This document shows positions 1-8,133 of a stretch of 64,000 nt of DNA, one piece after another; the stretch's first letter is position 1; every line of letters starts with the position of its first letter. This stretch comes from Caryophanales bacterium UBA5729 (GTDB lineage: Bacteria; Bacillota_I; Bacilli_A; Izemoplasmatales; Hujiaoplasmataceae): contig DIGF01000035.1 of the NCBI GenBank assembly GCA_002419505.1, positions 6,042-70,041 on the forward strand. Direction: 5' to 3'. The notes under the pieces were generated by a model. It searched no databases, was not told where the DNA came from, and was given only the letters and a program-made list of their open reading frames with translations. The position numbers were made by a program, and so were the translations under genes.

Positions 1-340
1 CATTGCTAAGCAAATTGTATCCATTACTTTCAATTCTTGCTTTTAATTCATCTTCGGATAAAGAATCTTTCTCAATTAATTCTAGATTCTCATAAGTCTT
101 TGCTTTATTATTTAAGCGGTTAATTTCTCTGTCAGCTTTAATTTTATTTTGTAGATATAAACCGATAATATTAAATACCAAGAAAACAATGATTCCATAA
201 GTAAACCAATTCTTTTCAGGGTAGTTATTATCAAGCGAAATTGCCGTAAATATCACAATAAAACTTAAAGCAAAACTACTAATTGACAAAATTCGCAAAA
301 TTAAAATTTTCTTTTTACTGTTGATTTCGCTAGACTTCAT
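1..340 (-). CDS. membrane protein, C-terminus outside window
   Basis: The reading frame opens with ATG at 338-340 and runs off the left edge, giving 113 residues. A basic N-terminus (KSSEINSKKK) is followed by two predicted membrane helices, at about residues 15-35 and 45-63, and then a charged cytosolic tail rich in K, E and N. The tail contains an LSEDELKARIES segment. I do not recognise the family. The gene sits alone at the edge, so nothing can be inferred from its downstream neighbours. Confidence 0.7.
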   Translation of the reverse strand, partial: MKSSEINSKKKILILRILSISSFALSFIVIFTAISLDNNYPEKNWFTYGIIVFLVFNIIGLYLQNKIKADREINRLNNKAKTYENLELIEKDSLSEDELKARIESNGYNLLSN

Positions 341-420
341 ATAATCACCTTCTGGCATTAAATAATACACCAAAATAATTTTATCACAAAATTACATTTT
401 TTATTTAAAAATAATCATTA

Positions 421-459
421 AAAAAAGTTCGCTTGATAAAAATAAGCAAACTTCTTTTT
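421..459. terminator. bidirectional intrinsic terminator
   Basis: A 9-10 bp stem (AAGTT-GCTT against AAGC-AACTT with one interruption) encloses a short AT-rich loop. It has A-runs on the left and T-runs on the right, so it can act on either strand. It would separate the gene at the left edge from anything transcribed leftward from further right. Confidence 0.6.
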
Positions 460-1056
460 ACAATCAAAGAAAATAATTAACTTTTTAAATTTGTATTTAC
501 ATAATTTGGGTTGTGTAAGCTATTTTAATACAATTACACCTCTCTAATGAGAATTTGCGCATGCTTGTCCTATTTTTACACACCCTTATAAAAATTTACG
601 CACCTTAGAATTAAAAATATATACCTCAAATATGTGTTTATGTTTTTTATGTTTTTGTCCATTAAAATATGTCTAATTCTCGATACTTTTTGCAATGAGC
701 GCTAAAAATCAAGCTATAATACTATAACTGGATGATTATCTATCTATTATTTGTTTTCTCAGACAACCTGCGTTGAGTTACTGCCATTGCTCGCAAAAAT
801 GCAGAATATTGTGCGTGGGAAACATATTTTACTGAAAATGTTGTCTAAATCAGTATGCGTGGAATAACTCTATTACTTGATGTCTTGCTGTTTAATGTAT
901 GTCTCTAACATTTTTTAGGCTAAAAAACATCTAGGTAAAACCATAACTTTTTTCTCTAAACCAAACATAATTCTAGAGAAAATTAGTTCATTCCCATGTT
1001 TTAGCAATTGGTTTGATATCTCCTTTTACGCTTTCAACATTTAAAAAGGCTGTGTC
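460..1056. other. gene-free stretch, possible decayed DNA
   Basis: No open frame with a ribosome binding site is visible. The stretch contains one copy (about 513-540) of a degenerate motif resembling TGTGTAA followed by ATTTTAATACAATTAC, which recurs near 2885, 6360 and 8185. This suggests relics of insertion-sequence ends. Nothing else is recognisable. Confidence 0.4.
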
Positions 1057-1695
1057 CTATATTGTATTTGTTGCAATTGTATATTTTGTATTGGCGGTTG
1101 CTAATATAAGAATTGGCAGAAATATATCAAACATAATAAATGTAGCAGAACTAATTTGAAGCCTGAATTCAGGGAAAATCCACCCAATCATCCAACTTGA
1201 AGGAAGCCAGAATATAAGTGCTGATATCAAATAAATCCATAATTTTGCAAATAATTTTCTCAATAACGTTGGTTGCTTAGTATTCATACTTGATCTTTTT
1301 TGGATTGCATAATAAGTACTAGATATAATCCCAATAAACGGAGGAACAAACCCGCCACCAAAAAGAAATAAGAGAATAAAAATGAGTGGGAAAAATATGA
1401 AATATTTACTCTCAATCAACAAGTTTGCAAAAACAATTATCGCAATACTTATCAACACGGTTATAATTCCTGAAATTAAAAAATCAGGTATTAAGGTAAA
1501 TGCTGGCAATCCTCCATGCCAAACTTTCTCAGGGTCAGCGACATCCAAAGCAAAAATCAAATTCGAAGTTGCTTGACTTCCTGCTTGAAGTATTTCTCCT
1601 ACTCCATGTATAAATCCAATGATTGCAGTGTATGTAATCAAAACAACTGTGCTGACTTTCATTGGATTCCATGCTTTAAAGTAATATTTACTCAT
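1057..1695 (-). CDS. polytopic membrane protein of unknown function
   Basis: A 212-aa protein with about five hydrophobic segments: residues 13-35, 66-92, 98-130, 150-172 and 185-205. There is no soluble domain. The start ATG at 1693-1695 follows an AGAGAGG ribosome binding site. The gene stands alone, with about 700 bp of non-coding DNA on one side and a decayed phage fragment on the other. I do not recognise the family and give no function. Confidence 0.7.
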   Translation of the reverse strand: MSKYYFKAWNPMKVSTVVLITYTAIIGFIHGVGEILQAGSQATSNLIFALDVADPEKVWHGGLPAFTLIPDFLISGIITVLISIAIIVFANLLIESKYFIFFPLIFILLFLFGGGFVPPFIGIISSTYYAIQKRSSMNTKQPTLLRKLFAKLWIYLISALIFWLPSSWMIGWIFPEFRLQISSATFIMFDIFLPILILATANTKYTIATNTI

Positions 1696-1879
1696 AATTT
1701 TATAACCTCTCTATTTTTCCTTTCTTGTGTAACATGGTTTTTTGACAAAAATATATGTCTGGAAATGTGACATTATGTTGGAGTTGTAAATTGAGTCATT
1801 TGATTGCAAGCAATTGGCAAGTATCCACTGTTAATAATATTTTTTTGAAATTCGATTACATTTTAGAGGTCATCAAGTG

Positions 1880-2071
1880 TCATTTTACTAAAAGCAATGA
1901 TATCGTTTCAACGTGTCTTGATACCTTTTTGGCTACACTATTATTACAAATCTTGACTACATCACTTTTTGAAATGTTGGTTCTAAAAAGTGTATAAAAG
2001 GCGTTTGAGTTATTGATGATTTGCAGTGAATCGATTGAATCAGTTTTATGTTTTCGTTTGAATATTGGAGT
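1880..2071 (-). pseudogene. N-terminal remnant of a phage portal protein
   Basis: Read on the minus strand, this frame gives about 63 residues that align with the start of the intact portal protein at 34310-35527. Both share PIFKRK near the N-terminus, then a DSxxxLQxIxN block, and ISKSDVVKIC further on. The initiator ATG is lost (the codon is ACT) and the frame ends early in TGA. It follows the stop of the 249-aa gene by three bases. This is a fragment of a second, related prophage. Confidence 0.8.
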
Positions 2072-2074
2072 TTT

Positions 2075-2824
2075 TTACCCCTTTGGTATTATACTACTGA
2101 ACCCTAGTGTGTGTGGTTTCCAATCTATAAAAATATACGATTCATCTATTATCTTTCCGTTCTTTAACTTCTCAATATTTTCTTCTATATTGCTAAAATA
2201 AAAAATATGTCTCTTCGTCATGTTTCCTCGTTGCAACAAGAACACGTGATTTATTTCTGAGTGTAAAGAAAGGAATTCTAGAAATTTCAAGGAGTTAATA
2301 GGTAATACAGCTAATTTTTCCAAACCTTTATATACTGTATCGGGTAGTATTGATGTATTTTCAATGCAAATTGCATATTCAATTAATTTGTCAGTTTTAA
2401 TTTGCCTTGTGAAGTTATTTTTATACTCTTCAAATTTCAAATGTTCATTAAAACTTTTCAACAAATTACTCTCATAATTTTCAAAGGATATTTCAGTTTT
2501 GTAAGTTGCAGAGTAAGATACGTCTTTTACTCCTTTTGAATGTTGTCCATCAACATAGGCTCGGTATTCTTTCTCTTTTTGAGACTCTTCTATTTTCAGT
2601 AGGCTACCACCTTTTTTAATTCGTTTTGCTGAGTCAAAAGAAAAGTGTTCAACAAGCATGATCATCGAGTCAAACTCAATAAAAAAATCAGGTCTTTCAA
2701 ACTCATAAATCTTGTTGTAACTTTTGATAGTCAATTCTTCAATAATGCTTTTATCCGTTTCAAAGAAAAGATTAATACCTTCTGATGCATTCCAAAACGA
2801 AACAAATTTTTTCGCTTCCGACAT
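2075..2824 (-). CDS. uncharacterised accessory protein next to portal remnant
   Basis: A 249-aa soluble protein with no signal peptide or membrane helix. It has an alternating charged and aromatic composition and a Lys/Glu-rich stretch near residues 70-90. The start ATG is preceded by a strong AAGGTGGTGGGG site. I do not recognise its family. It lies directly upstream of a decayed portal gene, the same position that a trypsin-like protease occupies upstream of the intact portal in the prophage at 35.6 kb. It is therefore probably phage cargo that has outlived its phage. It has its own extended -10 promoter. Confidence 0.6.
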   Translation of the reverse strand: MSEAKKFVSFWNASEGINLFFETDKSIIEELTIKSYNKIYEFERPDFFIEFDSMIMLVEHFSFDSAKRIKKGGSLLKIEESQKEKEYRAYVDGQHSKGVKDVSYSATYKTEISFENYESNLLKSFNEHLKFEEYKNNFTRQIKTDKLIEYAICIENTSILPDTVYKGLEKLAVLPINSLKFLEFLSLHSEINHVFLLQRGNMTKRHIFYFSNIEENIEKLKNGKIIDESYIFIDWKPHTLGFSSIIPKG

Positions 2825-2845
2825 AACCCCACCACCTTAACTAAA

Positions 2846-2854
2846 ATTATAACA
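2846..2854 (-). promoter_or_regulatory. extended -10 promoter
   Basis: The minus strand reads TGTTATAAT, a TGn-extended consensus -10 box, about 20 bases before the 249-aa gene. The 20 bases AAAAATATGTTATAATTTTA are identical to the promoter of the cyclase operon at about 19.99 kb. Confidence 0.6.
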
Positions 2855-2994
2855 TATTTTTAAAGTCAATTGTATATCTGTAACGTGTAACATTTTTTAA
2901 TACAATTACGCACCCTTTAGAATTGTTTCGCACCTAGGAAAAGAAATCTCTTAAATCAAGCTACTATTTCTAGTATAAAATATGAAAATAGAAA

Positions 2995-3262
2995 CTATAG
3001 TTTGCTTAAAATATCATGGTGACCAATATCTATCATGAGAATCAAATTCTCATTTTGAAATGTCCATATTACTCTTTATCGACATATTAATGCTAGATTC
3101 AAGTAGGATTTCACTACCCCTAATCTTTTTTGTTCTAAGACTTGGGTGTCTGTGATTCTCTATAAACAATGATAATTTATTGTAGAATAATCTCTTTTCT
3201 TGATTTTGTAGCTTAAAAATAGACTTCTTAAACCTAGTTGAAAATAATATTTCATATGTCAT
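2995..3262 (-). pseudogene. RelE/ParE-family toxin, frameshifted
   Basis: The first 57 or so residues look like a RelE-type ribosome-dependent mRNA interferase or ParE toxin (MTYEILFSTRFKKSIFKL, then a basic region). The frame then stops at 3050. Removing one A from the AAA run near 3083 restores a typical C-terminus on the same strand: RVIWTFQ, then LILMIDIGHHDIL, stopping at 2995. The active-site residues of this family are in the lost part, so the toxin is probably inactive unless this is a sequencing error. It overlaps the antitoxin gene by 4 bases, the usual type II layout. Confidence 0.75.
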
Positions 3263-3555
3263 TTTTTTTGCTCTTTGTTTTTCTCATCATCTTCATCTGA
3301 TTCTTCTAAGTAGTTTATAGCTTCCTCTACAGATTTAAAAGGCCCCACATTGTACTTTGATGGGTCTTCATTTATTCTCATCACAGTTTCTTCTAATTTT
3401 TGGATGTATGATTTTGAATATATAGCAACCGGTTCAATCACAATGACACCATTTTTTACAGATATCTCAAGTTGATCTTTTTCTTGAAGATTTAACTCAT
3501 TAATAATTTCTTTGGGTATCGTAATTTGAGATTTTTTTCTCAACTCTATAATCAT
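3259..3555 (-). CDS. AbrB/MazE-type antitoxin
   Basis: A 98-aa protein whose N-terminal 45 residues form a SpoVT/AbrB swapped-hairpin DNA-binding domain (ELRKKSQITIPKEIINEL, then a GVIVIEP strand). The acidic C-terminal tail should wrap the toxin. The ATG at 3553-3555 is chosen because AGAGGTGG lies five bases before it; an upstream GTG overlaps that site. As in other type II pairs, it probably represses its own operon. With the toxin frameshifted it may be a solitary antitoxin. Confidence 0.75.
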   Translation of the reverse strand: MIIELRKKSQITIPKEIINELNLQEKDQLEISVKNGVIVIEPVAIYSKSYIQKLEETVMRINEDPSKYNVGPFKSVEEAINYLEESDEDDEKNKEQKK

Positions 3556-4006
3556 CAAATCCACCTCTTTCCTATTTTCCTATTTTCTTACTTTCTAACT
3601 ATATTTTACCACTCGTTGGATGCTTTTGCAATATTTTTTATAGAAATTCTTGCAGCATGGTGCTTTAATAAAAAATAAATTCATATTCACGTGCACTTCA
3701 TCTTATATATAGAAAAACGTCACATGATTCTTTACACTATTCGAAACCTGATGAATTCGAGTTTAGGCCTTATTTTGTATTATTATATGAAATATAGTTT
3801 GATTATATGAAATATAGTTTGATTTTATGTATATATAAGTATATAATGTATGTATAGATGTAATCTTTGATTCATTAGGTATATCTTAACCAAAAGAAAA
3901 CTACATAAATCAAGAAAAAGCATTCTCCATATAAAACAATCTTGCTTCTTCATACTTTCTTTAATGGTTTAACCAATTAATGAATTGTTGAAAAGAGGTA
4001 ACGAGT
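3556..4006. other. AT-rich intergenic region
   Basis: No gene is visible. The region contains a perfect 20-bp tandem duplication (3782-3821) and, at its right end, the GAGG ribosome binding site of the next small ORF. It probably carries the promoter for the DUF3494 gene pair, but no convincing -35/-10 pair stands out. Confidence 0.4.
3782..3821. repeat. perfect 20-bp tandem repeat, two copies
   Basis: ATTATATGAAATATAGTTTG occurs twice head to tail with no spacer. It is a recent slippage-type duplication and too short to be a CRISPR. Confidence 0.9.
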
Positions 4007-4138
4007 ATGTTGAAAAATGAGAAAAGCACTTATGAAACACCCATAATCGAAATTATTATATTCGATTTAAAAGAAGCTATCGCCACAAGTGGTGATTTTG
4101 GCTCAGGGATGATTTGCGGTGAAGAAATCTATGAATAA
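4007..4138 (+). CDS. 43-aa peptide with ATSGD motif
   Basis: A small ORF preceded by AGAGG, encoding 43 residues of the form Y-E-T-P-x-I-E-x-I-x-F-D followed by AIATSGDFGSG. It has an acidic C-terminus and one Cys (residue 37). Short proteins with a P-x-I-E/F-D-x-x-D-x-I-x-T-S-G pattern are common in gut and environmental Firmicutes and have no assigned role. It overlaps the start of the DUF3494 gene by 8 bases, so the two are probably translationally coupled. Confidence 0.55.
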   Translation: MLKNEKSTYETPIIEIIIFDLKEAIATSGDFGSGMICGEEIYE

Positions 4139-5888
4139 ATTATTTTCTATGAAGAAACGAATTATACTTTTTTTGCTGGTATTAACAGTTCTTTTATTCG
4201 GAGGTTTAACAAGAGCAAAAGCGGAAATAATTACTAGACCAGAAGTTAATGTAACGCTTCGAACTATGTTTGATGAATTTAACATTATCGAAAACTCGAC
4301 TATATCTGGTGCCTATGGTTCTACTCTTACAATGTCTGGATCTTTAGCAACATCAGAAGACTATACATTCGCCTTTTGGATTGTTAATGGCACTGTTAGA
4401 AAAGACCTTCCAATTGACCATCCATTCATTTTAACAAAAGACATTTCAATAGATGCTGTTTTCAGTCAAACTGGTGAACACGCCGTTATTTTTATGGATT
4501 CAAACGGAAAATTGATTGATATTCAATACGTTTTAACAGGTACGGACGCAACTGACATTACTACCGGTTTACCTGATAAACCTTTTTACGTAATTTCTAC
4601 AACAGAAAAATGGGATCTTCCACTTACTAATATCACTGAAGATACAGTTCGAATACTTCAGTACTTAATTGATACAACCCAAAACTATTCCTTGAATGTT
4701 ATCGGGGGAACTGGTTCCGGATCTTATTTATTTAACTCAGTAGCTACTTTAGTGCCGACTCCAGAAACCGGTCAAGTTTTTCAGTACTGGAAAATCGGTA
4801 ATGAAATTGTCAGTTATAGTGAAAACTATCTAGTAACTCTCTACACTGATTTAACAGTCGAAGCAATATATGGAACAGAAACTTTATCTGCCCAACCAGT
4901 TGTTTCAATCAGCGAACCACTCGCACTTAGAACATCGAAAAGTTCTTTTGTGGGCCAAATGTATATTCCTAGCGAATACACTTTGATCGAATACGGAATG
5001 ACTACTTCTCCGCTTGCGTGCGAATGTATAACCCTAGATGATCCTTCTAGCACCCAAAGACAAGCATCTAAATATTTTGGTTTAACGGGAGAATTTTTAA
5101 TGACTTTTACTACTCTTGAAATTGGACATGTGATGGCTTATATGATTCTTAAGGATGCATCAAATAATTTACTTTATTTTGAAAGTGAACAACAAAGAGT
5201 TCCTGATGTTCTCAACAATGAAATTGTCGAACTAAACTCAGCCGAAAATTTTGTTATTCTTACAAAAACCGGTATTTCAACAACAGGTTCGACTTTCATT
5301 ACCGGTGATATTGGTGTTAGTCCGGCTGCACTCTCATATTTAACTGGATTTGCACTAGTTATTGATATATCAGGAGTTTTTGCGACTTCAACCTTAATAG
5401 ACGGATTCGCCTATGGTGCTGATTTACTAGCTCCGACTCCAGCAAATTTAACTGCTGCCGTCTCAGCTATGGAAGCTGCATATACAGATGCCGCTTCAAG
5501 AGCACCTGACTGTATCAATATCAACAGCGGTGATTTAAGCGGTAAGAACCTCAGCCCTGGTGTGTTTAAATTTGATATGGGCGTTCTTATAAACTCTGAT
5601 TTAACCCTAACAGGTTCAGCTAGTGATGTTTGGATTTTCCAAATCGCAACGACACTAACTATTTCTGATGATGTATCGATTATTCTAGCAGGTGGAGCAG
5701 TTCCAGAAAATGTCTTTTGGCAAACAGGAACCTCGGTATCCATTGGTGCGAATGTCAACTTCCAAGGAATTTTACTAGCTGGCACAGCGGTCTCACTCGG
5801 AACTAATTCTACTGTTCTTGGAAAACTCTTATCACAAACAGCAGTTACTTTGATTTCTAATACAATCGAAGACAGAAAAAGAAAATAA
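4131..5888 (+). CDS. secreted DUF3494 ice-binding-like adhesin
   Basis: About 585 aa. A basic N-terminus and a hydrophobic segment (about residues 9-26) form a signal peptide ending near ARA-KAE. The middle holds two or more InlB-like/bacterial repeat modules (YxF-x-x-W-x-x-N-G and V-F-Q-Y-W patterns). Residues 370-580 form a DUF3494 right-handed beta-helix: ENFVILTKTGIS, then GDIGVSPAA, SGxxLSPGVFKF, WIFQIATTL and FWQTGTSVSIG. This is the fold of ice-binding proteins, but the same domain serves as an adhesin module in many mesophiles. No sortase motif is visible. The ATG at 4131 is chosen because GGTGAAG lies upstream; a GTG at 4119 is also possible. Confidence 0.8.
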   Translation: MNKLFSMKKRIILFLLVLTVLLFGGLTRAKAEIITRPEVNVTLRTMFDEFNIIENSTISGAYGSTLTMSGSLATSEDYTFAFWIVNGTVRKDLPIDHPFILTKDISIDAVFSQTGEHAVIFMDSNGKLIDIQYVLTGTDATDITTGLPDKPFYVISTTEKWDLPLTNITEDTVRILQYLIDTTQNYSLNVIGGTGSGSYLFNSVATLVPTPETGQVFQYWKIGNEIVSYSENYLVTLYTDLTVEAIYGTETLSAQPVVSISEPLALRTSKSSFVGQMYIPSEYTLIEYGMTTSPLACECITLDDPSSTQRQASKYFGLTGEFLMTFTTLEIGHVMAYMILKDASNNLLYFESEQQRVPDVLNNEIVELNSAENFVILTKTGISTTGSTFITGDIGVSPAALSYLTGFALVIDISGVFATSTLIDGFAYGADLLAPTPANLTAAVSAMEAAYTDAASRAPDCININSGDLSGKNLSPGVFKFDMGVLINSDLTLTGSASDVWIFQIATTLTISDDVSIILAGGAVPENVFWQTGTSVSIGANVNFQGILLAGTAVSLGTNSTVLGKLLSQTAVTLISNTIEDRKRK

Positions 5889-5920
5889 AAAAATCAAATT
5901 AAATAATTATCTATAAACCA

Positions 5921-5955
5921 AAAAGACCATAATCTCAATCGAGACATGGTCTTTT
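5921..5955 (+). terminator. intrinsic terminator of DUF3494 gene
   Basis: AAAAGACCAT pairs with ATGGTCTTTT around an inner CTC/GAG stem, ending in T residues, 33 bases after the stop codon. The symmetry would also terminate leftward transcription. Confidence 0.85.
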
Positions 5956-5984
5956 ATAATTTTATCGTTTTAATAAGAACTTAC

Positions 5985-6137
5985 CTATAACTTATATGGG
6001 ACATACATATTGTAACAATTATTAACCACTTCAACTAAACCATATACTTTAGAAATATCAATCTTTAAGCCGTTATTTTTTAAATAATCTCCAACATTCA
6101 AATCCAGTTCGCCTAAAATTAAATCTAAATTAAGCAT
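5985..6137 (-). CDS. small 50-aa protein, unknown
   Basis: ATG at 6135-6137 follows a strong AAGGAGATTGGAT ribosome binding site, and the frame encodes 50 residues with balanced hydrophobic and acidic content. It contains LxLxLGELDLNVGDYLKNNG, then a single Cys near the end (NNCYNMYVP). There is no membrane helix. No family is recognised. The good ribosome binding site is the main argument that it is a real gene. Confidence 0.5.
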   Translation of the reverse strand: MLNLDLILGELDLNVGDYLKNNGLKIDISKVYGLVEVVNNCYNMYVPYKL

Positions 6138-6275
6138 ATCCAATCTCCTTACATCGATAGTATACGACTAATGAATCGCGTTAGCAAGCAACTGTTGGTT
6201 GTATTATATAAGTATATTAACCCTAACGATCAAAAAATATAATCGATGAAAAATCACTAATTTTACTCAAAATAT

Positions 6276-6336
6276 AAAAAGCTCCCTTCATCAGATAAGC
6301 ATTTTTAATATACCATATCTCCAACTTTAGGAAGCT
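6276..6336 (-). terminator. long-loop terminator of the reductase gene
   Basis: On the minus strand AGCTTCCT pairs with AGGGAGCT (one G-U pair) around a loop of about 41 bases, followed by TTTTTATATTTT. A conserved tail follows, also seen after the tRNA-Leu terminator at about 58.3 kb. Confidence 0.55.
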
Positions 6337-6400
6337 ATTTTATTCTTATATGGCTAATAATACCTATTTTGATACATTTGTGCGCCATTTGTTTTTTAGA

Positions 6401-7111
6401 TTATTTAAATTTTTCCAGCAATTTATTATATCTTTCTCTTAACTCGCCTTCACTAACTAAAGGTTTGCTGATTGCAGCTAAAGTCTCTGAAAGAATCGAT
6501 CCCTTTTCAACTAGTTGTTGTCCGGCTTTTTTAACTTCATTTAAAACTTTTTTGCCAGCATAGTTTAAACCTAACTTGTCATACATTAAAAATGCGTGAG
6601 GTCTTAAAATTGATCCGGCAAATTCAATCCCTGCCGTCTGAAAAAAATCTTTAACAATTCTAACTACAGCATCAAAATTTTCTACTTCCCACCAACCACC
6701 AACCGAGATTAAAACAACCTTGCTGATTTTATAAAAGTCATGTTTCTTTGCCCTGGTTCTCCCGTCTTCAAATCTTAACTCCGGTTTTACTAGCGGTGCT
6801 AACCTGTTAATGAAATCTTGCATCTTCCCAGGCAAAGGAATATATACAGGAGTTGCTATCACTAAGATATCTGCATCCTTTATTTTCGGATATAACTTTT
6901 GCATTTCATCATTAATGCAGCAATTACCAGGATCTGCATACCAGCAATACATTCTTCCACATGAACAATGCTTTAAATCCAAACGGTCTGTGTAAACGAG
7001 CTCAACTTCTGCTCCCGATTGAGTCAAACCTTCAACAAATGCTTTTAACAGTAAATCAGTGTCTCCTTTTTCCATCGTCGGACTACCATTAATCGCGAAT
7101 ACTTTTACCAT
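6401..7111 (-). CDS. NADPH-dependent FMN reductase / flavodoxin-fold protein
   Basis: A 236-aa protein of the NADPH-dependent FMN reductase (iron-sulfur flavoprotein-like) family. The N-terminal phosphate-binding segment VFAINGSPTMEKGDTD (residues 3-18) binds FMN. A Cys-rich segment (HCSCGRMYCWYADPGNCC, about 50-67) could hold a metal or redox cysteines. IKDADILVIATPVY is the typical flavin-contact strand. The ATG at 7109-7111 is chosen because AGGAGTG lies eight bases upstream; the in-frame GTG three codons earlier lies inside that site. It stands alone and ends at a long-loop terminator. Confidence 0.85.
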   Translation of the reverse strand: MVKVFAINGSPTMEKGDTDLLLKAFVEGLTQSGAEVELVYTDRLDLKHCSCGRMYCWYADPGNCCINDEMQKLYPKIKDADILVIATPVYIPLPGKMQDFINRLAPLVKPELRFEDGRTRAKKHDFYKISKVVLISVGGWWEVENFDAVVRIVKDFFQTAGIEFAGSILRPHAFLMYDKLGLNYAGKKVLNEVKKAGQQLVEKGSILSETLAAISKPLVSEGELRERYNKLLEKFK

Positions 7112-7301
7112 AAAATTCACACTCCTAAAATAATTATTAGTGTCAGAAGATAAAGTAAGAACTTAACTTAATTATATACCTGTATAAAAATAATACAATA
7201 CTAATCAATATTTATAATATTTCTTAATATTCTTAATTTAATCAATCAAATATTTTTAGAAAAATAAGTATCCTATAAGAAAGAATTACTTCAGTTTTAT
7301 A

Positions 7302-7589
7302 ATGAAAGTAGAGAAATGTAAGGTCATGAATTTATACAATCTCGAGTTAAGCGATATCAAAGACAAGAAAGTATCCTTGAACCAATATTCGGGAAAAGTT
7401 CTACTTATCATCATCACAGCTACAGAATGGAAATATTTATACTATTTTGAAGGATTTCAAAAACTATACCAATCCAATATTCATATGACTCCAGATTCTT
7501 CAATTTCAATTCTCTTGATGAAACCAAATTCACCTCCACCACTAAAAAATACATTAAGCAAATCTTTTTTAACAATCAATCATGAGTAA
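7302..7589 (+). pseudogene. decayed glutathione peroxidase
   Basis: Residues 9-60 follow the start of glutathione peroxidase (LYNLELSDIKDKKVSL, then YSGKVLLII, then FEGFQKLYQ). The catalytic site usually written NTASxCGFT is replaced by ITATEWKYL, with no Cys or Sec. The remainder is unrelated and the protein is 95 aa instead of about 160. There is no ribosome binding site. The end overlaps the convergent membrane-protein gene by 14 bases. It is a truncated remnant. Confidence 0.6.
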
Positions 7590-8133
7590 TAATCTTATAT
7601 TTCTTTACGCTTAAAACTACTTTAGACTTTTTATATTCCAATTTGAACCAAAGAGGAACAAAAAGCAATAATGAAATAAAGGTAACCACTACATCATATC
7701 TTCCTAGTGGCATTTGATCTCTCATTATTGCATATTTAGTACTGAAAAAATCACTTTGATAAATTCCGTATATTACCCAATCAATAATTACTGTTGTTCT
7801 AGAGGCAAAGGTAGCAAAGATGAAAGCAGTTAGAAAAGATATGATTATATAATCTGTTCTGTCTGTTTTGTATAATTTTATAAAATAATCAAAACCATTT
7901 TTCGCTTCTAAAACAATGGTTTGATACTTCTCAATTATATAACCAATAATAAAAACAATGCTTACATATATAAAATTAATGATTAAACTCAAATAACCAC
8001 CATCAATTAAAAATAGAGGATTGCCCTCTTCAGCATAAGATGAATAATTTAAAAAATACCATGTTAATCCAAAGTCAACAAGGAATAGTACTATAGCTAT
8101 TAATAATAATTGGTATCTTTTTTTAAGTTTCAT
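7576..8133 (-). CDS. four-helix membrane protein, DUF5658-like
   Basis: 185 aa with about four membrane segments (residues 6-28, 45-68, 94-118 and 145-165). The DFGLTWYFL...EEGNPLF segment after the first helix resembles the D-x-x-T...E-x-NP signature of DUF5658 membrane proteins. The ATG at 8131-8133 is preceded by GAAGGTG; an upstream TTG is less likely. Function is unknown. Confidence 0.65.
   Translation of the reverse strand: MKLKKRYQLLLIAIVLFLVDFGLTWYFLNYSSYAEEGNPLFLIDGGYLSLIINFIYVSIVFIIGYIIEKYQTIVLEAKNGFDYFIKLYKTDRTDYIIISFLTAFIFATFASRTTVIIDWVIYGIYQSDFFSTKYAIMRDQMPLGRYDVVVTFISLLLFVPLWFKLEYKKSKVVLSVKKYKIITHD

Noticed and set aside
1755..1997. Plus-strand 80-codon frame
   Set aside because: The minus strand of the same DNA encodes a recognisable portal fragment, so this is a shadow.
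3782..3821. Possible CRISPR repeat
   Set aside because: Only two copies without a spacer; a simple tandem duplication.
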